Of a stretch of 64,000 nucleotides of DNA, positions 9,959 through 18,857 are shown one piece after another (positions within the stretch are counted from its first letter, which is position 1; every line of letters starts with the position of its first letter). The position numbers were made by a program, and so were the translations under genes. Below the pieces are notes generated by a model, which saw only the letters and a list, made by a program, of their open reading frames with translations, was not told the DNA's origin and did no database searches. Source of the DNA: Olivibacter sp. SDN3 (GTDB lineage: Bacteria > Bacteroidota > Bacteroidia > Sphingobacteriales > Sphingobacteriaceae); NCBI RefSeq assembly GCF_014334135.1, contig NZ_CP060497.1, forward strand, positions 186,001-250,000, written 5' to 3'.

Positions 9959-9981
9959 CATTAATGAATAATACATTAATG
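9959..9981. promoter_or_regulatory. Two palindromic CATTAATG boxes upstream of the sulfatase
   Basis: The self-complementary octamer CATTAATG occurs at 9959-9966 and 9974-9981, centre to centre 15 bases apart, about 95 bases before the sulfatase start. This resembles a dimeric or tandem operator. The regulator is not known. Confidence 0.3.
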
Positions 9982-10077
9982 GCGCTCAAAAGCTTACTTG
10001 TTATAAACAATGCCAAAATATAAATTTTGGCACAGCCTTTGATAATGTTATAATAGGTTTAGGTTGATTAAAAAATG

Positions 10078-10111
10078 AAAAAGTCTGACATCCTCAAAAG
10101 TCAGGCTTTTT
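10078..10111. terminator. Hairpin terminator AAAAAGTCTGAC/GTCAGGCTTTTT
   Basis: Twelve-base arms with one G-T wobble around a 10-base loop, with T-rich flank on the plus side and A-rich on the other. It precedes the DinB-like gene at 10154, so it probably insulates it from upstream transcription. Confidence 0.6.
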
Positions 10112-10153
10112 CTGTTTTAACGGAATGTAAAAGATAAAAGGTATCTTTACCTG

Positions 10154-10687
10154 ATGACAATACCCGACAAACATTCGTTAGAGGTATGGATGCGGGGCCC
10201 TATTGATGGGGTTCCTACCTTACTACAGCCAGTCGCCCACGCCTTGTTACAGGTCAATGAAGATATTCATCAGTATACAATTGGTTTTTCAGACGCATTA
10301 TTATGGAAAAAACCAGCGGGGATGGCTTCCGCAGCCTTTCATTTACTGCACATTCAGGGAGTTATTGACCGCATGTTCACCTATGCTCAAGAAGAGCGCC
10401 TTTCAGAAGAGCAGTTTATTTTTCTTCAAAACGAAGGTAAACAGCTAACAGGAATCACGGTACAGTCATTATGTCAGTCACTTGACAAACGCATTTCATT
10501 GGCCATTGATCAACTACGCGATACGGATGAAAATCAACTCAAAGCTATACGCTATTTAGGCCGCAAACGCATTCCCACTACCTTTCTGGGATTACTGTTT
10601 CATGCTGCGGAACATAGCCAGCGCCATGTGGGACAGTTGTTGGTTACAATTAAAATTCTGCAGGAAGGATTTCCAGTAAAACCTTAG
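10154..10687 (+). CDS. DinB-fold protein (DinB_2/DUF664 superfamily)
   Basis: A 177-residue four-helix-bundle protein of the DinB/YfiT superfamily, metal-dependent enzymes of which some are thiol transferases. The His pattern is visible: AAFHLLHIQGVIDR near residues 58-70 and FHAAEHSQRHVGQLL near 145-160, where the histidines would bind a metal. Specific reaction unknown. Start at 10154 follows the hairpin at 10078-10111 by about 40 bases, which suggests a monocistronic unit. Confidence 0.8.
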   Translation: MTIPDKHSLEVWMRGPIDGVPTLLQPVAHALLQVNEDIHQYTIGFSDALLWKKPAGMASAAFHLLHIQGVIDRMFTYAQEERLSEEQFIFLQNEGKQLTGITVQSLCQSLDKRISLAIDQLRDTDENQLKAIRYLGRKRIPTTFLGLLFHAAEHSQRHVGQLLVTIKILQEGFPVKP

Positions 10688-10701
10688 CAATACCCCCATT
10701 C

Positions 10702-10851
10702 ATGAATTGTAATCTTCGTTCCTGTAATTTTACAGAAACCTGTTTTCGGAAGAGTAAGATCGCAGACTGTGATTTCAAGCACGCCATTTTCATAAACATA
10801 GATCTCCTAGGTATTGATTTTTGTATCGACCCGGTACAAAACAGCATTTAA
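10702..10851 (+). pseudogene. Fragment of a pentapeptide repeat protein
   Basis: A 49-codon frame 14 bases after the DinB gene reads MNCNLRSCNFTETCFRKSKI then ADCDFKHAIF, clear pentapeptide repeats with alternating N/C-x-x-F. The repeat phase continues upstream of the ATG (PPFMNC), so the N-terminal part has been lost. It is not a copy of the gene at 3822 but belongs to the same family. Confidence 0.68.
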
Positions 10852-10982
10852 GGTACAAGGTTCTCAGCTGTTATGTTAAGTCATTTACCTAATCTATACC
10901 GTATCGAAATTGTTTATCCCTGGTAGCTAAAAAGCACTCATTTGCCTCCTCAATAAGCCGGTGATCATCTGTACCGGCCCGA

Positions 10983-11969
10983 TCAACCAATACCATTAAT
11001 TGTCTTTCGCAATAAGGCGAGACTTTTTGGAACAGCTGTTTCTGGATCTTCTTTTCCCTCCATTTCAAGCGAAACATAGCCTTTAAACCCCACTTTTCTA
11101 ATGATCTCACCAATTTGCACATAATCTAGGTCAAGGTCATAATAATGTCCTCCACCGAAGTACGTTTTTGCCTGTATGATATTTGCATAAGGAAGTAAGC
11201 GTTCAAATTGTGGGTAAGGATCGCCAACATAATTACCGGTATCTAGATTCAATCCCATTGCCGGCGACGAAGCCAATGATTTATAGATTTTCTCAAGGTA
11301 ATCAATATTAGACGATAATCCCCAATGGTTCTCAATAGCCAATATTACTCCCACTTTTTCAGCTTCTACCAAACATTCGCCCATACTATCAATGCACCAG
11401 TTGATTGCATCTTGATCGGTATACCCCGGCAAGGGTGTTTCTTTACCTGTCTGGTAGTAGTCCGGAGCCTTTCGTCCGGTACCCCAGCTGCCTGTGTTCA
11501 TCCGGATACAAGGAATTCCCATCTGTACAGCAAGGTTAATACATTTAATGGTATGATCAATATCTTTCTTCCGTTCGTTGGCATCTGGTTTCACAAAACT
11601 CTGGTGAATCGATAACATCGGCAAGGCCAAACCGGCGTCAAAGGCTAATCGCTTTAACTTGTTCATATAAGGCAAAGTTTCATTTTCCATTTGCCTGTGC
11701 AAGATTTCCACGCCGTCAAACCCTAGTTTTGAAGCATTCTCGATGACACGCTCTATAGGATATTTTTCTTTTTCGAAATGCCAGTATGAATATGTTGATA
11801 CAGCAAAACGTATTGGCATAGAAGTGGAGGTTGCCTCGTTGGTACGGGCTAAGGTTTTCGAAAAAGAGCTCCCTAATACCGTTGCTGCACCAATTATTGC
11901 AGCATTTTTTAACAGCGAACGTCTGGAAAAAGTAGTGTTATGAGCAACCTGCTTTTGTTTATAATTCAT
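10983..11969 (-). CDS. Tat-exported sugar phosphate isomerase/epimerase-like protein
   Basis: 328-residue TIM-barrel protein of the xylose isomerase-like/AP endonuclease 2 superfamily. It opens with a twin-arginine signal ([20 protein letters not shown]), so it is exported folded. Metal-ligand segments are visible: [28 protein letters not shown], and [14 protein letters not shown], matching the conserved Glu/Asp/His set. Bacteroidota carry many paralogues near polysaccharide loci, where they are believed to isomerise or epimerise keto sugars; the substrate here is unknown. A second paralogue lies at 15694. Confidence 0.85.
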   Translation of the reverse strand: MNYKQKQVAHNTTFSRRSLLKNAAIIGAATVLGSSFSKTLARTNEATSTSMPIRFAVSTYSYWHFEKEKYPIERVIENASKLGFDGVEILHRQMENETLPYMNKLKRLAFDAGLALPMLSIHQSFVKPDANERKKDIDHTIKCINLAVQMGIPCIRMNTGSWGTGRKAPDYYQTGKETPLPGYTDQDAINWCIDSMGECLVEAEKVGVILAIENHWGLSSNIDYLEKIYKSLASSPAMGLNLDTGNYVGDPYPQFERLLPYANIIQAKTYFGGGHYYDLDLDYVQIGEIIRKVGFKGYVSLEMEGKEDPETAVPKSLALLRKTINGIG

Positions 11970-12102
11970 AAGATATCTATTGATGTGAAAAGAATTTTCG
12001 TTTCCTCTCTGTTATCTCACCTATATATGCACCGACTTCTATCAAATTTAAAGCAGGCACTTATCCTTAAGATTAATTCACTAACTTGGTTGTTGGCTCT
12101 GT

Positions 12103-12122
12103 AAATTTAGTTAACTAAATTT
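12103..12122. promoter_or_regulatory. Perfect 20-base palindrome
   Basis: AAATTTAGTTAACTAAATTT is perfectly self-complementary. It lies between the start of the Tat-exported isomerase-like gene (11969) and the end of the deformylase gene (12154), about 135 bases upstream of the former. An operator is plausible; it lacks a loop, so it is a poor terminator. Confidence 0.4.
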
Positions 12123-12153
12123 TATATTACACCAGAAGCCCTTGGTAAAAAAT

Positions 12154-12735
12154 TTATATGAATTTCATTGGATAGCTAGCTTTGATTTGTCCTTTTGCTA
12201 TCTTTTTGAGTTTTGGTGCCACTAGCTGTTTTGTTAATGGTTTGAGATAGTCGACATATAAAATCCCTTCCGTATGATCATATTCGTGTTGTATCATTCT
12301 TGCAGTTGTTCCACTAAATGTCTGTGTTTGTTTCTCAAAATCTTGGTTGTAATATTCTATAGTAACTGTCCAATTTCTTTTTACTTTTTGTGATAAATTC
12401 GGAATACTTAAGCAACCTTCATCGTCTTCCCAAAAACCACAAGAACGCTCAATCACATTTGCATTGATAAAGGTTTCCCTTATTCCCTTATCGTTTTCAT
12501 CAAAAAAGGTTTGTCTGCCCACTTCTTCCAAATTTTCATAAGTTGTCTTGCTATCCACGACAAATAACCTAATTGCCTGTCCAATTTGCGATGCCGCCAA
12601 GCCGCAACCGTTGGCATTTTGCACGGTCTCCCACATATCCCGAATGATTTGCTCCAGATTGGGATACTTTCTATCAATACTTTCGCATTTCTGCTTTAAA
12701 ATACGATGCCCGTAAGCTAATATTGGTAATTTCAT
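12154..12735 (-). CDS. def: Peptide deformylase
   Basis: Removes the N-formyl group from nascent proteins, using a metal ion. All three motifs are present: GCGLAASQIG at 43-52, EGCLSIP at 106-112 with metal ligand Cys108, and HEYDH at 150-154 with the His ligands and catalytic Glu. The 193-residue length fits the family. In place of the common HExDH, Tyr at the third position is unusual but occurs. It is likely a second or accessory copy, since it stands alone rather than beside fmt. The next gene upstream is a broken Crp-type regulator. Confidence 0.93.
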   Translation of the reverse strand: MKLPILAYGHRILKQKCESIDRKYPNLEQIIRDMWETVQNANGCGLAASQIGQAIRLFVVDSKTTYENLEEVGRQTFFDENDKGIRETFINANVIERSCGFWEDDEGCLSIPNLSQKVKRNWTVTIEYYNQDFEKQTQTFSGTTARMIQHEYDHTEGILYVDYLKPLTKQLVAPKLKKIAKGQIKASYPMKFI

Positions 12736-12832
12736 TCCTTAGTTTTTTGTAAAGTTCTAAAGAACAGACAACATGGGCAATGAACCTATGTTAAGTAGTT
12801 ACCTCCCGGCATTTTTTAATTTTTGGCGTTTG

Positions 12833-13404
12833 TCATTGCGCTACAATTTGTCTACGTATCCTACTCAATCCTTGAGGTGTTATTCCGATGTATGAAGCGA
12901 CATATTTTAGCGGAATAAGCTTCAGAATATCAGGTTGCTCGCTGAATAACCGCAGATATCTTTCTTTGGAATTATATTTAAGTAAAAATAATTCTCTTTT
13001 ACTTTTGATCAGGAATAATTTTTCCGATACAACACGTCCTAAACAGTTACCGACTTTAGTTTCAGTATATACTTTTTGCAGATCATCACATGAGATCTGC
13101 CAAACGATTGTTTCTGTTAATGATTGAAGTTCGTATTCAGATGGTGTTTGTGTTAAAAACGACTCATAAGCACAAGTAAATTCGCTGTTAAATTAAAATT
13201 GAAAGTCAATTCGCTGGGATCGTCAGGAATATAAAAGCGCACAATTCCCGTTTCTATGAACGACAGGTAATTTTCTGTCTCGCCTTGTTTAGTTATGATT
13301 TCATTTTTGGCGAATATTTTCCTATCGAAATGTGCCGCGATAAATTCCCATTCTGATTCTTGCAATTTTATTATACGTTCGTAATATGCTCTAATGTGTC
13401 CCAT
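12833..13404 (-). pseudogene. Frameshifted Crp/Fnr family regulator
   Basis: The start at 13404 (MGHIRAYYERIIKL) leads into a cyclic-nucleotide-binding-like domain (KNEIITKQGE, FIETGIVRFY). The frame then ends early. Shifting frame at about 13190 restores a continuous product: NSEFTCAYESFLTQTPSEYE through to YVASYIGITPQGLSRIRRQ, the usual Crp-type helix-turn-helix end. Loss of one A (T on the coding strand) in the run at 13190-13192 explains the break. Single-base loss in a homopolymer could also be a sequencing error; if so this is a normal 190-residue regulator. Confidence 0.82.
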
Positions 13405-13704
13405 TTTATATGAGGTTTTCTTAAAATATGTTGCCACTAAGAGATTAGAAGTACTGCCCTTCAATACCGTACAAAACAAATTGGCTTTATTATTTTAACG
13501 TAGTACGATTCTAAAATTTTTCGATATTAACGACAATACAGACACTAAAATATGATTATTAATCACTTGTAGAAATGATAACTCTACCGATAAGTCACGT
13601 AGATATCAACAGAAATTAATAGCTATACCCTATTAATAGCAAGAGGGCTTTTCGATTGAAAACTCCGTAATCAACAGGAACTTGCGTACTTTGGTCTATC
13701 GATT
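13405..13704. other. Intergenic region
   Basis: 300 bases separating the broken Crp gene from the next leftward gene. No coding signature; a direct repeat of ATTAATAGC near 13616-13640 is the only feature seen. Confidence 0.5.
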
Positions 13705-14229
13705 TCATAAACCTATTTTAAAATCATGAAATGCAGCGATATTCAATTCCAATGAAATGCGGTGCCGTCCTATACCTTCAGGCAAGGGCATACGGCTATA
13801 AGCGTGATATCCATAATATAACCTGATGACCGACCCCGCAGTAACACCCATTTTTGGTGTGATACGCAAACTGTTGGTTGAAAAATCTGTATACCAGCCC
13901 ACATCAACACCTCCACCCACAGTTAGCCCCCCTAACATCCATACGGGCACACCCGCATCTATATTTAACTTGGGAACCAAGGCAAATTGTTTAGCAAACA
14001 CAGCTTCGGTCCCCAAGGACATATCAAAAAAGCTTGCTTTTTTATGCCCGAAAAGCACACTATACGCACCAAAGCCAAGATCTATGCCCATGCTCTTTTG
14101 GTAAGATATACCCAAGCGATTTAATGGCATGAACCCACTCGCGTGCTGAGCATAAAGAGCAGGTGTTATCGCAATGGTTAAGAAGATTGTCCAAAAACCT
14201 GAACGAATGCGGGATAAACTCATCGGCAA
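13705..14229 (-). CDS. Putative outer-membrane beta-barrel protein
   Basis: A 174-residue protein with a signal peptide (RIRSGFWTIFLTIAITPALYAQ) and alternating hydrophobic/polar strands (MGIDLGFGAYSVLFG, LTVGGGVDVGWYTD) ending in FHDFKIGL, typical of a small barrel. No known family is recognised. It is 22 bases downstream of the FG-GAP gene on the same strand, so the two could be cotranscribed. Confidence 0.6.
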   Translation of the reverse strand: MPMSLSRIRSGFWTIFLTIAITPALYAQHASGFMPLNRLGISYQKSMGIDLGFGAYSVLFGHKKASFFDMSLGTEAVFAKQFALVPKLNIDAGVPVWMLGGLTVGGGVDVGWYTDFSTNSLRITPKMGVTAGSVIRLYYGYHAYSRMPLPEGIGRHRISLELNIAAFHDFKIGL

Positions 14230-14251
14230 AAAAGTTTAATTTCAAAGATAA

Positions 14252-15469
14252 TTAATGCCCCGCAGATTTATTCCAGTAAATAACAAGATTATTTGTTGCT
14301 CTACCTGACGCAATAATATCGGGTTTACCATCACCGTCCAAATCATCGACATGCAGGTCTTCACAGGCCATCCCCCCTTTGTCAATCCAATAAGGTTCCC
14401 ATGCTGCTGACAGGGAATCTTTCACGTACATTTTCACACCCACTTGTTCATCGCAATTGGGGTTTCTCCATCCGGCCACCACTTGATCTGTATTCAAACC
14501 AAGAAAGTCTGCTGTAGCGATACCATGCCCTTCTTTAAGCTTAGTATCCAAAACCGTTCGTTTTACCTGATCACCAATACCCTCATAAACAACAGCCTGA
14601 TGGCCATGCATTGGCTCTGTGGTTGCTATAAAATTACCCCGTTCGGCATCTTTACCTATGCTTATTTCGCCTGTTCCATAATCTAAACCCTTAATTTTTT
14701 TTGCTTTCCCTGAATTATTGTCAATAGCAAATTCGGAGTCTATATAATGTACACCTTCTTGAGAAGCCACATACAAACCCGCTAGTCCTGTTTTTTTATC
14801 ATCATCAACTACTATTCTATCAAAATTATGCGTGAGATGTAGACTGGAATCTAAGGTGATTAAAGACCAATTGCTTCGTACATTTTTTGGATAGCGATAA
14901 GCTAGTACCTTTACTCCTGCGCCTACCCCATCTCTATTTCCTCTACCATGAAGCGGAAGGACTACCAAATAGGCTTGACCGTCGTTGGTTTTTATCCACT
15001 TCATACGGTGAACTGTCGGTTCATGATGTAGTTCAATAGCTTCCCAGAGTTGGGTAGGATCTTCCGGTCGGACTAGATAATGTACTGATCCGGACTGCGT
15101 AGGGTCTGAGGTCTCATTAGGATTCCATTGTGCCCCAACAGCAATTTCCACTTTACCGTCGCCATCTATATCTTCTGCGGCAACACATACGTTATCATGA
15201 ATTGTGACATTTTCTGCCAATAGAAACCTTCTCCAATCACCATTTCTATACCAAACAAATTGCTTTTTGTCGGCTAAAATAATGTCTGGCTTCCCATCGC
15301 CATCTACGTCACCGATAGCTATTCCGTAACCTATACTTACATTTTCGTCAAGCACCTGCTTTTTGAAATTTGGTTTGTTATCTTGCTTATTGACTGAAGT
15401 GGTTTTACTATTAAAGAATAATATCAAAGGAATAACTAAAGAAGAAAGAATAATCTGCTGAACTGTCAT
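14252..15469 (-). CDS. FG-GAP/VCBS repeat protein, secreted
   Basis: 405 residues with an N-terminal signal peptide and repeated calcium-binding FG-GAP/VCBS blades: GDVDGDGKPDIILADK, EDIDGDGKVEIAVGAQW and VDDLDGDGKPDIIASGR, each with the DxDxDGxxD loop. The protein should fold as a beta-propeller outside the cytoplasm. Function unknown; such propellers in Bacteroidota often accompany carbohydrate-processing genes and may bind or act on sugars. It lies head to head with the isomerase-like gene at 15694 and shares its 224-base upstream region. Confidence 0.85.
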   Translation of the reverse strand: MTVQQIILSSLVIPLILFFNSKTTSVNKQDNKPNFKKQVLDENVSIGYGIAIGDVDGDGKPDIILADKKQFVWYRNGDWRRFLLAENVTIHDNVCVAAEDIDGDGKVEIAVGAQWNPNETSDPTQSGSVHYLVRPEDPTQLWEAIELHHEPTVHRMKWIKTNDGQAYLVVLPLHGRGNRDGVGAGVKVLAYRYPKNVRSNWSLITLDSSLHLTHNFDRIVVDDDKKTGLAGLYVASQEGVHYIDSEFAIDNNSGKAKKIKGLDYGTGEISIGKDAERGNFIATTEPMHGHQAVVYEGIGDQVKRTVLDTKLKEGHGIATADFLGLNTDQVVAGWRNPNCDEQVGVKMYVKDSLSAAWEPYWIDKGGMACEDLHVDDLDGDGKPDIIASGRATNNLVIYWNKSAGH

Positions 15470-15633
15470 AAGAGTTAATTTGGTTTATTCTAATATTTTG
15501 GCTTTTTCATAAACAACATAACAGGACTCTTAAGGTTTAGATTTATCACTCAGATAGAAAAACTTCATTCAGTAAAATTTACTTAATTTAAAGCATATTT
15601 TCATACCTTTCCATGAATGGTATCAAACCGAAA

Positions 15634-15668
15634 GTAATAGCTAGCCAGTTCAACTAACTAGCTATTAC
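15634..15668 (+). promoter_or_regulatory. 11-bp inverted repeat GTAATAGCTAG / CTAGCTATTAC
   Basis: Perfect arms around a 13-base loop, immediately before the ribosome-binding region of the gene at 15694. It is followed by A's rather than T's, so an operator or leader stem is more likely than a terminator. Confidence 0.4.
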
Positions 15669-15693
15669 AAAAAAACTTTTAACTAAAGTACAA

Positions 15694-16590
15694 ATGACTA
15701 CTAGAAGGAACTTTATTTCACAGACCTGCATCGCTGCATCCGGTCTTTTGTTAGGAGGTAAAGCCGTATCGGCCATACCTAAGCCGAAGTATAAAATGGG
15801 ACTGCAACTATTCACCATTCGAGAAGCAATGGCCGTTAACCCGGATACAACGTTGAAAAAAGTAGGTGCGCTTGGCTATGAAGACACCGAAACCTATGGT
15901 TTTGATCCGCAAGCAGTTGCTTATTATGGTTTAAAAGCAAAAGAATTTGGCCAATTATTGGATGATCATGGATTGATCACCACCAGCGGCCATTATGATC
16001 TATTCCGCTATTTTAACGCCCCTGAAAATGAATTGCTCGCTTATGTAGATCAGTGCATTGTAGGAGCGCATATCCTTAAACAAAAGTATATTACATGGCC
16101 TTGGCTTGATCCGCAGGACAGGGATATTGATAAGTTTAAGCTGCTGGCATCAAAACTAAATACGATTGGGGAACGGATCAAGAAAGCAGGATTAGGCTTT
16201 GCCTACCATAACCACGACTTTGAATTTATCGATTATGATGGTAAAAACGGTTATGATATCATCATGAAAGAGACAGCGCCGGATCTTGTAAAATTGCAGA
16301 TAGATCTTTACTGGGTAATGCGTGCATCGAAAATGACGCCCGCAGAATTGTTTAGAAAACAACCCGGACGTTTTGCGATGTGGCATATCAAAGATATGGA
16401 CAAAGTTAACCAGGACTATACCGAGCTGGGAAACGGTTCTATTGATTATACCAAGATTCTGCCCGATACGGAAATTGCAGGTTTGCAGTATTATTACCTC
16501 GAACAGGGTGGCAATTTCCGTGAGGATGCGATGCAGAGTATAGCGCAAAGCGCAGAATTTTTCAAGAAGAATTTGAAACGTTATTTATAA
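15694..16590 (+). CDS. Tat-exported sugar phosphate isomerase/epimerase-like protein
   Basis: 298-residue xylose isomerase-like TIM barrel. A Tat signal opens the protein (TTRRNFISQTCIAASGLLLGG). The barrel shows GLGFAYHNHDFEF, VKLQIDLYWV, MWHIKDMD and YYYLEQGG, which carry the His/Asp/Glu metal ligands of this superfamily. It is more like Bacteroidota proteins annotated as sugar isomerases or inosose dehydratases than the paralogue at 10983. Natural substrate unknown. It is transcribed away from the FG-GAP gene. Confidence 0.86.
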   Translation: MTTRRNFISQTCIAASGLLLGGKAVSAIPKPKYKMGLQLFTIREAMAVNPDTTLKKVGALGYEDTETYGFDPQAVAYYGLKAKEFGQLLDDHGLITTSGHYDLFRYFNAPENELLAYVDQCIVGAHILKQKYITWPWLDPQDRDIDKFKLLASKLNTIGERIKKAGLGFAYHNHDFEFIDYDGKNGYDIIMKETAPDLVKLQIDLYWVMRASKMTPAELFRKQPGRFAMWHIKDMDKVNQDYTELGNGSIDYTKILPDTEIAGLQYYYLEQGGNFREDAMQSIAQSAEFFKKNLKRYL

Positions 16591-16602
16591 ACACCAAGTT
16601 CC

Positions 16603-17676
16603 TCATTCTTTTTCTACTCTGCTTAATTTCATTCTCAGCTCTTCACCATTCATCTCTCCTTCGAGAACCAGTTGGCCGTTAACTTTCGAAAGCTTACCGA
16701 TGAAACCATTTAAGGTATCGCTAGGATATCGCCAATGGATTTCTATGGAATCCGTCTCTTCCTCCAAACGATATGTTCCGATATATCGATACCGATAATC
16801 ATTGAAATCGAATACTATTTCATCTTCCAGATCCATATAAATGTTAGTCAGCACGCTATCTTTTGGGCTACTGGCACTAACGGGCACCTGATTTACTGTC
16901 AAATCCTGCACAAAGTATTTCCCTGTTAAATGTGGATGCTTATCGGGATAGTCGTAAATAAGATAAAAAATGATGGGCCAAATAAATATGGATAACCGGA
17001 AGAAATATTTTGTTCCAGAGGCGATACGCAAGGTATTCAGGCCTTTCATGGGCTGGAAAATAAAATCAATTAACCTATTAAAATCCTGCGATAAGAAATA
17101 AAACACCCCAATAAGCAATATAATACCGTGTATGAGCACCCCTATGGGCATATGGTAAAAGAAGTCCAAGGAGGTTATAAAAATCAAGACCGGAACTGCC
17201 AGTATCAATCCGAAAAGCCTCGTTTTTGAGAAAAGTAGCAATGCTGCGGTTATGATCTGCAACAAGGCAATACATGCGGTAAAGGGATATGAGTATTTGA
17301 AAAAAGCCCATACCAAGTTTTCGCCCGAAAAGTTACTGAAGGGTTGATCTAACACCCCTAATGGAACAATCATCTGTAAGCCTTCGATTTTATGCCATCC
17401 AAACATGGATAAATCAAGAGCTAATGCGTAAATAACGGCATGCTCTAAAAGCGCTTTTAACCGATAGCTATTTATGCTTGCCTTCCTTTCACGAGCGTGC
17501 CATATATAAGGCAATAGCAAACCTATTAAAAGCAGCAAAAAGGTAGTTGCCAAGAGGACAACGGGGGGAATCCAAGGTGAGAAATACTTAAGAGATAGTC
17601 TTCTGAAGTCTGCGCCGACTACTAGTCCTGCCGCTAGGCATAACCAAACTTTGCTTTTTAAAGGTATTGTTCCCAT
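16603..17676 (-). CDS. DoxX-like integral membrane protein
   Basis: 357 residues with about seven to eight hydrophobic helices in the first 240 residues, then a soluble C-terminal domain of about 110 residues. The helix pattern YSYPFTACIALLQIITAALLLF and IGVLIHGIILLIGVFYFL resembles DoxX/SURF4-type proteins. The C-terminal part (DSIEIHWRYPSDTLNGFIG) is beta-rich and may face the periplasm. Role unknown. The gene ends 12 bases from the convergent isomerase-like gene. Confidence 0.65.
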   Translation of the reverse strand: MGTIPLKSKVWLCLAAGLVVGADFRRLSLKYFSPWIPPVVLLATTFLLLLIGLLLPYIWHARERKASINSYRLKALLEHAVIYALALDLSMFGWHKIEGLQMIVPLGVLDQPFSNFSGENLVWAFFKYSYPFTACIALLQIITAALLLFSKTRLFGLILAVPVLIFITSLDFFYHMPIGVLIHGIILLIGVFYFLSQDFNRLIDFIFQPMKGLNTLRIASGTKYFFRLSIFIWPIIFYLIYDYPDKHPHLTGKYFVQDLTVNQVPVSASSPKDSVLTNIYMDLEDEIVFDFNDYRYRYIGTYRLEEETDSIEIHWRYPSDTLNGFIGKLSKVNGQLVLEGEMNGEELRMKLSRVEKE

Positions 17677-17780
17677 AACGTGTTTTACATTAATCTTGAA
17701 GCAAAGAACACATTAAATAGGAGTTATTCGTCCAAATGGGTACATTTGGACATATTTCTTGGTTTATTTGTTTTCAAATA

Positions 17781-18040
17781 AGGAGGCTATTAAGCCGATA
17801 ACCTTCTTAATGATATGGTTGAATGTTTATTTTACGTGAACCCTGCCTCACAAGCAATACTAAGAATCATTAAATGCCTACGGTAGTCTTGCGACAATAG
17901 CCGTTACGAATTCATCAACGAATAAAAAGTCATTCCATATGCTCTGTTGATAAAGAAAGACAGGTTGTCCATCGAAAGATCGATCTTCTGGCTTAATTTA
18001 GCAAGGTTGACACCCGAATTGGTGAACACTTTTTCTTCTC
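17781..18040 (-). pseudogene. Decayed AraC-type helix-turn-helix domain
   Basis: The minus strand reads EEKVFTNSGVNLAKLSQKID then LSMDNLSFFINRAYGMTFYS, a typical first HTH of AraC regulators. A stop follows, then ILSIACEAGF and, in another frame, FNHIIKKVIGL, which is the second HTH. At least one nonsense change and frameshifts break it. Sensor domain not seen upstream. Confidence 0.75.
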
Positions 18041-18211
18041 CTAATAGAAGAATCGAGTTTACGCTTATAAATTTTTAGTTCTATTCCGTTTAACCGGGGG
18101 ACGAAGTAAACCATTAATTTCAGTATATATTTTAGCTACAACTGAATAAAAGATTCCCTAAAAAGATTTTATTTTCAGCAAACAAACGTGTTTTTAGATC
18201 CTTTTATATGC

Positions 18212-18703
18212 ATGGAACCCACTATAACACATCTCATTAAACAATTAAAGGACCAATTATTGGATCGTTTCACCTCAAGCGGTGCTCATGCGGACCTCTT
18301 TGATGCGCTTCATGGGCTTTCTTGGGAACAAGCAGGACAGAAGCAAAAAAATTTCCCCTATAATATCTGGCAACTCGCTGAACATATTCGGATTGCCCAA
18401 TACGATATAGTCGAATTTTGCCGTAATCCCGAATATCGGTCTCCCGACTGGCCTTTAGGCTATTGGCCAAAAAAAAGTAGCCCCGAAGGCAGTAAAGAAT
18501 GGAAGCAGACCTTAGATAATATTAAAGCTGACCATGAACTTTTTGTAGATTGGCTTAAACGGGGAGATGCAGATATTCTGAAACGTTTTGAACATGGCAC
18601 TGGACAAAGTCTTTTTAATGAAGCATTGCTAATTATGGATCATAATGCCTATCATGTTGGTCAAATTATTCTAATAAGGAAATTAAATGGCTGGTGGCAT
18701 TAA
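18212..18703 (+). CDS. DinB-fold protein
   Basis: Four-helix-bundle protein of the DinB superfamily, about 163 residues. I prefer the ATG at 18212 (MEPTITHLIKQL) over an earlier GTG at 18188. Putative metal-binding histidines occur in NIWQLAEHIRIAQYD and in MDHNAYHVGQIILIRKLNGWW, the usual helix 2 and C-terminal positions. Reaction unknown. It directly precedes the promoter of the acetyltransferase gene. Confidence 0.8.
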   Translation: MEPTITHLIKQLKDQLLDRFTSSGAHADLFDALHGLSWEQAGQKQKNFPYNIWQLAEHIRIAQYDIVEFCRNPEYRSPDWPLGYWPKKSSPEGSKEWKQTLDNIKADHELFVDWLKRGDADILKRFEHGTGQSLFNEALLIMDHNAYHVGQIILIRKLNGWWH

Positions 18704-18715
18704 AATATAATTTTA

Positions 18716-18723
18716 TATATTTG
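18716..18723 (+). promoter_or_regulatory. Bacteroidota -7 box (TATATTTG) for the CatB-type gene
   Basis: TATATTTG fits the TAnnTTTG consensus and would start a leader of about 130 bases before the ATG at 18858. No convincing -33 element was found. Confidence 0.45.
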
Positions 18724-18857
18724 CACGACCATGGAAATCTCAGTTAAATAGTTATTCTTTTTTTACCGTTCCAGTAAATTCCTCTATAAGGAAGCGGTCA
18801 TTTATTGTCTTTTTTTGGCGTCTCAACACATGCCAGATCCTTTAACTATTTATTATT

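Noticed and set aside
10889-11122. 77-codon minus-strand frame overlapping the end of the isomerase-like gene
   Set aside because: Mostly a shadow of the isomerase; the non-overlapping tail has no recognisable family, though a lost gene end is possible.
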